Source: a bacterium (GTDB lineage Bacteria > Chloroflexota > Dormibacteria > Aeolococcales > Bog-877). From it: a DNA stretch of 47,666 nucleotides. Both the position numbers and the translations under genes were made by a program. The DNA is taken from positions 1-47,666 of the forward strand of contig JAJYWQ010000063.1 of assembly GCA_021791415.1 (NCBI GenBank). The letters run 5' to 3'. Shown in pieces: positions 15,282-23,882 of the stretch (within the stretch, counting starts at the first letter, position 1; every line of letters starts with the position of its first letter). Under the pieces are notes generated by a model. That model had not been told where the DNA came from and did not search any database. It worked only from the letters and a program-made list of their open reading frames with translations.

Positions 15282-15287
15282 CATAAT
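15282..15287 (+). promoter_or_regulatory. -10 element of the secreted Cys-rich protein gene
   Basis: CATAAT lies exactly 6 nt before ATG 15294. No Shine-Dalgarno is present. Confidence 0.5.
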
Positions 15288-15293
15288 GCCGCC

Positions 15294-15809
15294 ATGGCAC
15301 TTCGGCGGAAAGTCGCCCGCCACCCGCGGGCCGCGGCCGGAATCCCGGCGTTGGCGGTCGTCGGCGTCGGGCTGTGGCTGTGGGTGAGCGCCAACCTCCT
15401 TCCCTATCCGTCGGGGGCCATCCCCGCGCCTACGTTCCCCTTCTCTTTCTGCTCGCAACCGCTCTGGCTGCGGACCCAGTTCCACGAGACCGAGCGACTG
15501 GGGGACTGCCTGGGGCAGCTGTTCTGGCCGCCGCCCACCATCCGGGTGGCGCCCGGCGAGGTCTTCGCCATCGGGTGCCTGCCCCCCGACCACTGCGCCG
15601 GCATGCAGGGGCTCTCATCCTCAGCCGGGACCGTCGTGGCGGCCCGGGGCTGGCAGCGAGGAGCTTTCTACTTCCAGGCCGCGCGCCCTGGTGAGGCCAT
15701 CATTTGGGCTCAGTTCGTCGGCCCCCTCAGCTGCTCTCCGCCCTCCGGCGGCGGGCCCCAACCGGATCGCTGCGCCGCGGTCGCTGTGGAGGTGGTGGGC
15801 TCCGCGTGA
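15294..15809 (+). CDS. Secreted or membrane-anchored Cys-containing protein, unknown
   Basis: 171 aa with a basic N-terminus and one hydrophobic segment (AAGIPALAVVGVGLWLWVSA), a signal anchor or signal peptide. The outer part carries six Cys (FCSQP, GDCLG, GCLPPDHCAG, LSCSPP, DRCAAV), which suggests disulfides. I do not recognise a family. The start is the ATG with a -10 element 6 nt upstream. The stop overlaps a possible GTG start of the next gene (15806), so the two may be co-translated. Confidence 0.6.
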   Translation: MALRRKVARHPRAAAGIPALAVVGVGLWLWVSANLLPYPSGAIPAPTFPFSFCSQPLWLRTQFHETERLGDCLGQLFWPPPTIRVAPGEVFAIGCLPPDHCAGMQGLSSSAGTVVAARGWQRGAFYFQAARPGEAIIWAQFVGPLSCSPPSGGGPQPDRCAAVAVEVVGSA

Positions 15810-15904
15810 GAGGTATCAGGGGAAGCTGGGCCCGGCGGTGGATCGGAAGGGGCGCGCGCGACCCAGGCGACCTCTCCAAGTTGGCGGAGAACCCGAAGGT
15901 CGAG

Positions 15905-16492
15905 ATGTCCTCAAAAGTCGAGGCAGGCGCGACTCCACGGCCACCGATCGTCCCCCTGTTGTACCGGTACGCCGCGGAGTACCGTGCGCAAGGCCTGCTT
16001 CTTTTCGGGATGGCGGGGGTGTCCGCCACCGCGCTCTGGCTCTTTGTCGCGCACCAGGCGTACTACTGGTCGGGAGTGATTCTGGGGGTCGCCCTGTTCT
16101 CAGCCGTGTACCTGGGCCTCGACCACCACCGGTACCACTGGCCCAGCGCCATCGCGGATCGGGCTCCGGAGGCACCCGCCGAGGTGAGGGTCGCACGAAG
16201 CCCGCAGCTGGTGCGGTCCGCGCTCCTCGTGGTCGGTATATACGGGGTGGTGACCTTTGGACTGGTGATCGCCGCGACCCACCTGTGGGTGATTGGGCAG
16301 GAGGTCGGCCTTCTTCCCGGCACCATGGTGGCCCAGGGCGCCACCTGCCTGTATCGGGCTCAACGGCTGGGAGCGTGGGAGCGCGACCACAACGCGGTCC
16401 TGCTCACCTCGGGCTGGCGGCTCAGGCCGGGCTCGCGGCGCGCACTGCTGCGCCGATCAGCCGCCGCAGTGTCGGGACCCTCGACCCGCTGA
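15905..16492 (+). CDS. Membrane protein with three predicted helices, unknown
   Basis: 195 aa from ATG 15905. Hydrophobic segments: LLLFGMAGVSATALWLFVA, YYWSGVILGVALFSAVYLGL and LLVVGIYGVVTFGLVIAATH. The tail is Arg-rich. An alternative GTG at 15806 overlaps the previous stop (GTGA) and would add 33 basic residues; which start is used is unclear. It follows the Cys-rich secreted protein and may act with it at the membrane. No family recognised. Confidence 0.55.
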   Translation: MSSKVEAGATPRPPIVPLLYRYAAEYRAQGLLLFGMAGVSATALWLFVAHQAYYWSGVILGVALFSAVYLGLDHHRYHWPSAIADRAPEAPAEVRVARSPQLVRSALLVVGIYGVVTFGLVIAATHLWVIGQEVGLLPGTMVAQGATCLYRAQRLGAWERDHNAVLLTSGWRLRPGSRRALLRRSAAAVSGPSTR

Positions 16493-16607
16493 CCGGATCC
16501 GGGAGGGAGGTGGCCTTTCAGGGAGAGCCGGCCCGGGGCCGCGTCCCGCCGACGGCCGGGGAGAGCGTCTCCACGACCGCGCCACGGCCGGGCTGCAGGC
16601 GGTCGCC

Positions 16608-17102
16608 CTACGGCGCTACCTCCCGCAGCCGTCCTGACCGCACGTCGTAGACGGACCCGCGCACCTGGTCGCGGTGGGGGATGAAGGGGCTCTGGAGGAT
16701 CCGGCGGACGGACTGGCGCACGTCCTGCTCCAGGTCGCGGAACGCCTCCAGCGCAAACGGCGGCCGGAGTCCCGTCTCGTCCTCGATCTCGCGTTTCAGG
16801 TCGTCATCGCGGAAGGTCAGCATCCCACAACCGGTGTGGTGCATCACCAGGACCTCTTTCGTCCCCAGCAGCCGCTGGGAGATCACCAGGGAGCGGATGA
16901 CGTCGTCGGTGACGGCCCCGCCGGCGTTGCGGATCACGTGGGCGTCGCCAGGCGCCAGCCCCAGAACCCGGGGGACGTCGATCCGGGCGTCCATGCAGGC
17001 CACCACAGCCACAGGGAGGCGCGGAGAGGCACCGAGGTCCGGCAACTGGAACGACTGGGCGTAGGTGGTGTTGTTCCGGATCAGCTGATCAATGGCCGCC
17101 AT
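16608..17102 (-). CDS. Beta-class carbonic anhydrase
   Basis: 164 aa; interconverts CO2 and bicarbonate using zinc. The motif VACMDARIDV gives the zinc ligand Cys36 and the Asp38-Arg40 dyad; VMHHTGCGMLT gives His89 and Cys92. Length is short, typical of the Mycobacterium Rv1284-type subgroup. The ATG at 17102 is preceded by GGAGG. It converges on the membrane protein at 16492 across about 115 bp without a recognised gene. The 270 bp between its start and the GNAT gene hold a GATAAT element (17318-17323) and no gene. Confidence 0.93.
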   Translation of the reverse strand: MAAIDQLIRNNTTYAQSFQLPDLGASPRLPVAVVACMDARIDVPRVLGLAPGDAHVIRNAGGAVTDDVIRSLVISQRLLGTKEVLVMHHTGCGMLTFRDDDLKREIEDETGLRPPFALEAFRDLEQDVRQSVRRILQSPFIPHRDQVRGSVYDVRSGRLREVAP

Positions 17103-17376
17103 GCCAACCTCCTTCCTTCACGCCAGCGGGCCTGACCGGTACCGTGTCCACCTCGACTCCCGAAAGAGGCGCCGGCGGGGAGCCCCTCTCGCCGGCCTGG
17201 GCGCCGGACTTGGACTACAGGCCGCGCAGCGGGCCTGTTTCATCTCCACATTGTGGCCGGAAGCTGGGGCGGGCGGGATCGCTGGAGGGCGCTTTCGGCC
17301 CCACCCACCCGGGGTGGGATAATCGCCCGCTGGTGATCTCCCGCTGCCCCGACCCACCAGCCTCAGCCGCCCTCGG

Positions 17377-17985
17377 ATGAGCGCGCTCGCCCCGCCCCGG
17401 CTCCTGGGACCGCACCTGGAGCTGCGCCCGCTGGAGCCGGAGGACGCCGGGCCGCTGCTGGAGACGGTGGACCCAGAGGTCTGGCGCTGGAAGCTCGCAC
17501 CCCAGCCCCACTCCGAGGCGGAGATGCGGCAGGTCATCGTGGAGCATCTCATTGGGGATCGGAGCCAGCAGATGGCCTTTCTCGCCACCCGCCTGGCCGA
17601 CGGACTGGTGCTGGGCAGCACCACGCTGTACGACTTCAACGGATACCACCAGCGGGTGGAGATGGGCTGGACCTGGCTGCGCCGCTCCAGCTGGGGTCAG
17701 GGGTACAACGAGGAGATGAAGTACCTGCTCCTGGAGCACTGCTTCGGGGAGCTGGGCCTCCGGCGGGTGGCCTGGAGGCTGGACAGTCTCAACCACCGCT
17801 CCCGGGGCGCCCTGGAGCGGATGGGCTTCCAGTGCGAAGGGAAGCTCCGCAGCCATCAGCGACGGCCGGACGGAAGCCGCCGCGACTCCCTGTACTACAG
17901 CCTCCTGGTGGACGAGTGGCCCCAATGCCGGGAGCGCCTCCTCCGACTGATCCGGGAACGCTCCAATCCCGGGGAGCGCGGCTGA
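17377..17985 (+). CDS. GNAT family N-acetyltransferase (RimJ/RimL-like)
   Basis: 202 aa. The order of elements fits the RimJ/RimL-type acetyltransferases: LRPLEPEDAGPLLETVD, GSTTLYDFNGYHQRVEMGWTW, the acetyl-CoA loop RRSSWGQGYNEEMKYLLLEH, LGLRRVAWRLDSLNHRSRGALERMGFQCEG, and a final strand DSLYYSLLVDEW. It would transfer acetyl from acetyl-CoA to a protein N-terminus or small amine; the substrate is unknown. GATAAT at 17318-17323 could start a short leader. Confidence 0.88.
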   Translation: MSALAPPRLLGPHLELRPLEPEDAGPLLETVDPEVWRWKLAPQPHSEAEMRQVIVEHLIGDRSQQMAFLATRLADGLVLGSTTLYDFNGYHQRVEMGWTWLRRSSWGQGYNEEMKYLLLEHCFGELGLRRVAWRLDSLNHRSRGALERMGFQCEGKLRSHQRRPDGSRRDSLYYSLLVDEWPQCRERLLRLIRERSNPGERG

Positions 17986-18000
17986 GCCCTAGAACCCGTC

Positions 18001-18771
18001 TCACCCCCAGGTCACGCGCAGCGACTCGCGCAGCCAGCTGAGGGGCTCTGGGCTCCCGTCGCAGGCCACCGCCTCCAGCGGAATCCGGTTCCAGGTCAAC
18101 AGGTAGAGCCGGTGGGCGGGCGCACGCACCGTGGTGGGCGCGAGAAGCGACGGGCCTTCCTCCACCTCCAGCCCGGCTGGCGTGGCCGCGAAGCGCCAGC
18201 GGTCACCGGTGTCCTCCGCCTCCAGGACCGCCGCCAGCTCACTCTCCCGCCGCAGCCTCCGGCGGCTGCGGTGGGCGAAGCCGAGCAGGAGTTCGCTCAC
18301 GCCGTCGGCGGCGAAGTCCGCGGGCAGCGGCCGGGCGGCCCCCAGGGCCAGCTCGCCGTCGACCCGGTGGATGGCGGTCTCGTGGGCCTGTCGCCGGGCC
18401 CAGAAGATGAGGGGCGATGGAGCCGGGAGGAACGACCAGCAGCGAAGATCCGGCGGGGACTGCCGGAGGGCGGCGGCCAGCTCGGCGGCTCCGGCGCGCA
18501 GCCAGGTGGCCAGCTCTCCCCGGTGGGGACCGGAGCGCAGCATCTGCTCCTCGGTCGGTCCAGCGAACATCTCCTCCCGCCCCTGGGAGACGTAGGTGAA
18601 CGCCCAGCGGTGGACGGCCCCGAGATGACGGACCAGCTCCTCAATCCTCCAGCCGGGGCAGGGCGGCACGGCGCGATCCAAGCTGGCCTCGCCGAGGAGG
18701 CCGGCCAGGAGGGCTGAGTCCTCCTCGATGCGCTCCGCGTAGCGCGCCAGGGGAAGGTTTGAGGTGGGCAC
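18001..18771 (-). CDS. Maleylpyruvate isomerase/DinB-like family protein
   Basis: 256 aa. The N-terminal domain (DSALLAGLLGEASLDRAVPP, CPGWRIEELVRHLGAVHRWA) matches MDMPI_N, a DinB-like four-helix fold; the His in VRHLG and the later HETAIHRVD are the usual metal ligands. The C-terminal part resembles MDMPI_C. Known members use mycothiol, an actinobacterial thiol, but the family is wide. GTG 18771 is preceded by GATCAT at 6 nt, again leaderless in style. It is divergent from the GGDEF-EAL gene. Confidence 0.82.
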   Translation of the reverse strand: MPTSNLPLARYAERIEEDSALLAGLLGEASLDRAVPPCPGWRIEELVRHLGAVHRWAFTYVSQGREEMFAGPTEEQMLRSGPHRGELATWLRAGAAELAAALRQSPPDLRCWSFLPAPSPLIFWARRQAHETAIHRVDGELALGAARPLPADFAADGVSELLLGFAHRSRRRLRRESELAAVLEAEDTGDRWRFAATPAGLEVEEGPSLLAPTTVRAPAHRLYLLTWNRIPLEAVACDGSPEPLSWLRESLRVTWG

Positions 18772-18818
18772 CTCGCCATGATCGCGGAGACCGGCCGGAA
18801 TGTCACGCCCTCGCTACC

Positions 18819-21800
18819 ATGCCATCACCCGCAATCGAAGTGGCGCGGTCTAGACTCCGCCCGCCAGTGAAGCAGCACTCGCGCCAGAACGGGACCGGGG
18901 TGGGCTTGGACGGCGCCGCTGGCGCGCGTCAGGGGCCGCCCTCCCGCCACCTGTTCGACCAGTCCGCGAGGCCCATGGTGGTGGTCTCCCAAGAGCAGCT
19001 GGTGCTGGCGGCCAACCCCGCCTTCTGCAGGCTGCTGGAGCGTGGTGCCGGGGAGGTGGTGGGGTCGAGCCTCCTCCAACTCACCCACCCTGACGACCAC
19101 AGCGCCGCCGCCGCCGCCCTGCACCAGGCCCTGACCCAGCCGGGATCGGCCGCCGTCACGGTGCGCCATCTCGTCCCCAGCGGCGAGGAGGTGTGGGTGC
19201 GCGTCCGGCTGACCGCTGTCCCGGTGGCCCAGGGCCAGCCCTCGGCCGTGCTCGCCGAGGTGGAGGACATTCGCCAGGAGCTCCGGCTGCGCGAGCGTCT
19301 GAGGGAGATGGACCGGCTCCGAGCGGCGCTCGCCGCCAGCAACGAGGCGATGCTCCGGGCGACCAGCGTGGACGAGCTCCTGCGCAGCGCCTGCCGCATC
19401 GCGGTGGAGCAGGGCGGGATGCACATGGCCTGGGTCGGCACCGCCGGGGAGGACGGGTGGTTCACCCTGCGAGCCTCCTTCGGCGGAGACCAGGGGTACC
19501 TGGCGGGTTTCCGGGTGAGCTCGCGGGAGGAGGTCCCCGAGGGCCACGGCCCGGTGGGACGGGCCGCGCGCAGCCTCCGCCCCAGCGTCAGCCAGGACGT
19601 GAGTTGCGACCCCGACTTCATCCCCTGGAGGAAGCGGGCTCAGGACTCCGGGTTCCAGGCGGTGGGCGCTCTGCCGCTGGTCGAGGGGGGAGAACTCCGG
19701 GGAGTGATGGCGGTGTACGCCCCTGAGATCGGCTTCTTCAGCTCTGATCGGGTGTCCCTGCTGCAACGGCTGGCCGACAACGTCGCCTTCGCCTGGGGTG
19801 CCCTGGATCACCGGCTGCAGGCGGCGGAGAGCGCCTTCGCCCTCCGGGACCGGCTGACCCGACTGGATCACGTGATTCAGAACACCGGCGTCGCGACCTG
19901 CGTGCTCGACCCGGAGCTGAACCTGCTGCAGGCCAATCCCGCCTTCTGCCAGCTGCTGGGGATGCGGGAGCCGCGCCTGCTCGGGCGCAACCTGGCAACC
20001 TTCACCCATCCGGAGGACAGACCGCTGCTCGACCGGGCCAGAAGGCGGCTGGCCAGGTCGCCCGGACAGGGAATCCGCCGGCTGGAGCACCGGCTGGTCA
20101 GCCGGACCGGGGAGGTGGTCCACCTCCTGGCCTCGGCCACCCCCATGCCCGCACTGGACGGCGGCGCGCCCCAGGTCGCCTGGCAGGCCCAGAACATCAC
20201 CGCTCAGCGCGACGGCGAGCGCGCCGCGATGCGCCGCTCCGCTCAACAGGCGGCGGTGGCGGAGCTCGGCCGCGAGGCACTCAGCGGGCGCGACCTGGAT
20301 CAACTCCTGCAGCGCAGCTGCGAACTGGTGGCGGAGCATCTGGGGGTGAGCCTGGTGTCGGTGATGCGCTGGCAGCCCGGGCGCGCCTGCTTCCGGCTGG
20401 TGGCCGGGTTGGGATGGGCCCCAGACCGGATGGGTGTGGCCACGGTGCCGGCGGGCCAGCGATCCCAGGCGGGGTACACCTTCCGCAACCGGGGGCCGGT
20501 GCTCTCCAGAGAGCTGGCTTCGGAGCGTCGCTTTCAGTCCGAGGTCCTGGTCTCCAGGTATGGGGTGCACGCCACAGTCGCGGTGGCCGTCCCCTCCGGG
20601 AGCGAAGAGGAGCCGTTCGGAGTGCTGGCGGCACACTCCAAGGAGCCAAGGGAGTTCTCCGAGGACGACCTGAACTTCCTGCAGGGGGTGGCGCACCTCC
20701 TGGGGGCCGCGGTCCAGCGGCAGCACTCGGAGGACCAGCTTCAGCGGCTGGCCCTCCACGACTCGCTCACCGGCCTCCCCAACCGCGGACTCCTGGTGGA
20801 GCGGGTCCGCATGAGCCTGGCCCGCTTGCGGCGGGACCGCGGCCGCACCGCGCTTCTCTTCCTCGACCTGGACCGCTTCAAGGTGATCAACGACAGCCTG
20901 GGACACCGAGTGGGCGACGAGGTTCTGCGGGAGGTGGCCGCCCGGCTGAGCCGCCTGCTCCGGCCCAGTGACACGGTCGCCCGGCTGGGAGGGGACGAGT
21001 TCGTGGTGGTGGCGGAGGACGTGGAGTCTGAGGCCGTGGCGCTGGGGGTGGCGGGCAGGATCCTCTCGGAGCTGAGCGTGCCCATGCGTGCCGGACCGAG
21101 CGACGTGGTGGTCACCGCCAGCCTGGGCCTGACCACCACGTCGGACCCCGAGGCCGAGCCGGAGGAGCTCCTCCAGGAGGCGGACATCGCCATGTACCAG
21201 GCCAAGGCCGATGGTGGCGGGGCGGTGGCCGCCTTCGTCCCCGAGATGGGGGCCCGGTTCGGCGACCGGGTGCAGGTGGAGTTCGACCTGCGGCGGGCCC
21301 TCAGCCGCGGCGAGTTCGCCGTCCAATATCAGCCCATCTTCTATCTCAAGTCGGGCAGAATCCGGGGCGCGGAGGCACTGGTGCGCTGGCAGCACCCGGA
21401 GCGAGGACAGGTAGCCCCCGGCGACTTCATCCCACTGGCGGAGGAGACCGGGGCGATCGTGGAGATCGGAGAGTTCGTGCTCCGGGAGGCCTGCCGGACG
21501 GCAGCCCAGTGGTCCAGATGTCGGCGGAAGGGGCCGGAGATCGCCGTCAACCTCTCACCCCGGCAGCTGCTGGACCCCTCAATCGTGGACCGGGTCCGAT
21601 CCGCGCTGGAGGACGCCGGGCTGGACCCCACCCACCTCACCCTGGAGATCACCGAGACTGTGGTGCTCGCCGACTCGGTCGCGGCTTCGTCGGCGCTGCG
21701 GGAGCTGGCCAGGATGGGGGTCCACCTGGCCGTGGACGACTTCGGCACCGGGTACTCGTCGGTGTCGCACCTGCAGCGCTTCCAGCTGCGCCAGCTGAAG

Positions 21801-22097
21801 ATCGACAAGGGCTTCGTCGCCGGCCTGGAGGGGAGTTGGCGTGACCGGGCCCTGGTGGACGGCCTGGTGCAGTTGGCGCACGCCCTGCGCCTGGAGGCGG
21901 CGGCCGAGGGCGTGGAGACCCCAGCCCAGCTCGACAGTCTCCGCCGGATGGGATGTGACTTGGCCCAGGGCTTCCTGCTCTCTCCGCCCATCTCGGAGTC
22001 CGAGTTCGGGCAGCTGTGGCGGCACCCGGGCGCCACCGCCGACTGGCCGGCAGGTGGCGGTGCGAGGAGGGTCGCCGTCCAGGGCGCGGCTTCCTGA
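18819..22097 (+). CDS. PAS-GAF-PAS-GAF-GGDEF-EAL cyclic-di-GMP protein
   Basis: 1092 aa, soluble, with no membrane segment. Domains from the N-terminus: PAS (about 45-150, LFDQSARPMVVVSQEQLVLA), GAF (about 175-330), PAS (about 345-455, NTGVATCVLDPELNLLQANP), GAF (about 480-625), GGDEF (about 645-800) and EAL (about 815-1065). The cyclase signature RLGGDEF is intact with an upstream RxxD inhibitory site (RPSD, 5 residues before). The EAL domain keeps EALVRW, NLSPRQL, EITET, DDFGTGYSS and AEGVET. Both making and breaking of c-di-GMP are therefore possible. ATG 18819 is used; GTG 18867, 10 nt after TAGACT (18851-18856), is a real alternative. Confidence 0.9.
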   Translation: MPSPAIEVARSRLRPPVKQHSRQNGTGVGLDGAAGARQGPPSRHLFDQSARPMVVVSQEQLVLAANPAFCRLLERGAGEVVGSSLLQLTHPDDHSAAAAALHQALTQPGSAAVTVRHLVPSGEEVWVRVRLTAVPVAQGQPSAVLAEVEDIRQELRLRERLREMDRLRAALAASNEAMLRATSVDELLRSACRIAVEQGGMHMAWVGTAGEDGWFTLRASFGGDQGYLAGFRVSSREEVPEGHGPVGRAARSLRPSVSQDVSCDPDFIPWRKRAQDSGFQAVGALPLVEGGELRGVMAVYAPEIGFFSSDRVSLLQRLADNVAFAWGALDHRLQAAESAFALRDRLTRLDHVIQNTGVATCVLDPELNLLQANPAFCQLLGMREPRLLGRNLATFTHPEDRPLLDRARRRLARSPGQGIRRLEHRLVSRTGEVVHLLASATPMPALDGGAPQVAWQAQNITAQRDGERAAMRRSAQQAAVAELGREALSGRDLDQLLQRSCELVAEHLGVSLVSVMRWQPGRACFRLVAGLGWAPDRMGVATVPAGQRSQAGYTFRNRGPVLSRELASERRFQSEVLVSRYGVHATVAVAVPSGSEEEPFGVLAAHSKEPREFSEDDLNFLQGVAHLLGAAVQRQHSEDQLQRLALHDSLTGLPNRGLLVERVRMSLARLRRDRGRTALLFLDLDRFKVINDSLGHRVGDEVLREVAARLSRLLRPSDTVARLGGDEFVVVAEDVESEAVALGVAGRILSELSVPMRAGPSDVVVTASLGLTTTSDPEAEPEELLQEADIAMYQAKADGGGAVAAFVPEMGARFGDRVQVEFDLRRALSRGEFAVQYQPIFYLKSGRIRGAEALVRWQHPERGQVAPGDFIPLAEETGAIVEIGEFVLREACRTAAQWSRCRRKGPEIAVNLSPRQLLDPSIVDRVRSALEDAGLDPTHLTLEITETVVLADSVAASSALRELARMGVHLAVDDFGTGYSSVSHLQRFQLRQLKIDKGFVAGLEGSWRDRALVDGLVQLAHALRLEAAAEGVETPAQLDSLRRMGCDLAQGFLLSPPISESEFGQLWRHPGATADWPAGGGARRVAVQGAAS

Positions 22098-22105
22098 GGA
22101 CGCCC

Positions 22106-23755
22106 CTACATCAGCCCGAGGTCGTCCAGGCTGCGCAAGAGGTTGCTCACCACCTTGCCGTCCGCTCGAGCGTCCACCACGCAGGGGATCCCGTCCCGGG
22201 CCGTCTCGATGGCTTGGGGAAGGACCCTGAGGAAGGACTCCTGGTCCTCGACACGCTCCCCCCAGCCCCCCAGTGAGCGGGCCAGGGCCGCATGGTCGAC
22301 CTCGCGGCCGACCTGCGACGGGGCCGTGCCCGGGCCACGCCAGACCCCGTTGTTGACCACCACCACCACCAGCCCAACTCCGTGGTTCACCGCGGTCTGC
22401 AGCTCCATGGCGGAGAAGCCGAACGCCCCGTCACCGCTGAAGAGAAGAAGCGGCCGCCGGGGCCGGGCCAGGCCAGCGCCGATGGCGAAAGGCAGGCCGA
22501 CCCCCAGGGTGCCGAGGGCTGACCCGATCAGCATGTTGGAGCCGGGGAAGTGGGCCCGGGAGAAGGCGATCCCCCAGGGGACGCTGTCGCCCCCGTCGGA
22601 GATCCAGGTGCCGGGCTCGGGAAGCTGGTCGAAGATCCTGGCGGCCTCCCTGGCCAACCAACCCGGGTGGATGGGCTGGGCCGGTGTGGAGGCCTCCTCG
22701 GACCACATCTCCCAGCTCGCCTCGGCCGCGGACCGGGCCTGCGCCACCCACTCGGACCACCGCTCGGGGCCCGCTTCCCACCCCTCGCTGAGGACGTCCA
22801 GGGTGGCGGCCACGTCACCGCTGAGCCCCAGCTGGGGGGACCGGGGCCCGCCGAGATGCTCGGGTCTCAGGTCGAGTTGGAGAACGGCCTGGTCCTCGCC
22901 GAAGAGCGGGACCCTCCCGTACATGAGGTTGGCGTTGAAGCGCGACCCAAGCACCAGAGCCAGCGAGGCGCCCACCAGCGCGGCCCCGCCGTGCACCAAG
23001 GTGCCCAGGCAGAGCGGGTGGCTGTCGTCCACCAGCCCACGGGCACCGGAAGTGGTGGTCAGGGGGATTCCCGTCCTCTCCATGAAGCGCCGCAGCGCCT
23101 CCCCCGCGCCGGAGAAGAACGCTCCCGAGCCCGCGAGAATGAGGGGTCGCTCGGCCTCCCTCAGCAACTGCAGGGCGCGCTCCAGGTCGGCGGGGGCCGG
23201 GACCGAGCGGGGCGCCTCCGGCACCCAGACCGGTGATCCCTCCCCCAGCTGGTGCAGGACGTCCTCAGGCACCTCCAGGTAGGCGACTCCGGGGTCCCCC
23301 CAGGAGGCGCGCCGGACCGCCTCCGCGAGGAACTCCGGTATCCGCCCCGGCTCCAGGCACTCGGCGGCCCACTTGGTCACGGGCCGGACCATGGCCAGCT
23401 GGTCGAGGTCCTGGACCGCCCCGATCCCCCGCCGGGCGATAGCCGTGCGGCCGGCCAGCACCACCACCGGGGCACCTGCCAGGTTGGCCTCGGCGATACC
23501 GGCCATGGCGTTGGCCAGCCCGGGGCCGGCGGTCACGGCCGCGAATCCTGGCCGACCGGTGGCCAGGGCCATCCCCTCGGCCATCATCACCGCGTTCTCC
23601 TCATGGCGTACGTTGACCACCCGGATCCCGAGGCGACGGGCGTGGTCCAGGACCTTGGCGATGTGGCTGCCCGGCAGGGTGAAGAGGGTGTCTCCCCCGG
23701 CCTTGGCGATGGCCTCCGCCGCCAGCTCCGCTCCGGTGCGCCTTGAGTCGTCCAC
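22106..23755 (-). CDS. Thiamine-diphosphate enzyme, 2-hydroxyacyl-CoA lyase/oxalyl-CoA decarboxylase-like
   Basis: 549 aa with the three-domain acetolactate-synthase fold. Seen: the catalytic Glu in VRHEENAVMMAEGMALATGR; GIGAVQDLDQLAMVRPVTKW and RASWGDPGVAYLEVPEDV, which read most like 2-hydroxyacyl-CoA lyases; and the TPP motif SGDGAFGFSAMELQTAVNHG, ending in VVNN. GTG 23755 has GGAGGA about 8 nt upstream. Likely reactions are lysis of a 2-hydroxyacyl-CoA to aldehyde and formyl-CoA, or decarboxylation; acetolactate synthase is less likely because no small subunit is present. The long open frame upstream is antisense to rarA and is rejected. Confidence 0.75.
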   Translation of the reverse strand: MDDSRRTGAELAAEAIAKAGGDTLFTLPGSHIAKVLDHARRLGIRVVNVRHEENAVMMAEGMALATGRPGFAAVTAGPGLANAMAGIAEANLAGAPVVVLAGRTAIARRGIGAVQDLDQLAMVRPVTKWAAECLEPGRIPEFLAEAVRRASWGDPGVAYLEVPEDVLHQLGEGSPVWVPEAPRSVPAPADLERALQLLREAERPLILAGSGAFFSGAGEALRRFMERTGIPLTTTSGARGLVDDSHPLCLGTLVHGGAALVGASLALVLGSRFNANLMYGRVPLFGEDQAVLQLDLRPEHLGGPRSPQLGLSGDVAATLDVLSEGWEAGPERWSEWVAQARSAAEASWEMWSEEASTPAQPIHPGWLAREAARIFDQLPEPGTWISDGGDSVPWGIAFSRAHFPGSNMLIGSALGTLGVGLPFAIGAGLARPRRPLLLFSGDGAFGFSAMELQTAVNHGVGLVVVVVNNGVWRGPGTAPSQVGREVDHAALARSLGGWGERVEDQESFLRVLPQAIETARDGIPCVVDARADGKVVSNLLRSLDDLGLM

Positions 23756-23870
23756 AAGCTGTCCTCCGTGGCACGGATCTGCCCCTTCCAGGATGACGTA
23801 TCGCCTCCCCCGCGCGGACGCGAAGAAACCCCCGTCCGCTGCCGGCCAGCCCCGGGCGGCCCGCGTCCCC

Positions 23871-23876
23871 CAAGAT
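23871..23876 (+). promoter_or_regulatory. -10 element of rarA
   Basis: CAAGAT lies exactly 6 nt before ATG 23883, and there is no Shine-Dalgarno. It is a leaderless candidate with a weaker hexamer than most. Confidence 0.4.
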
Positions 23877-23882
23877 GTTGCC

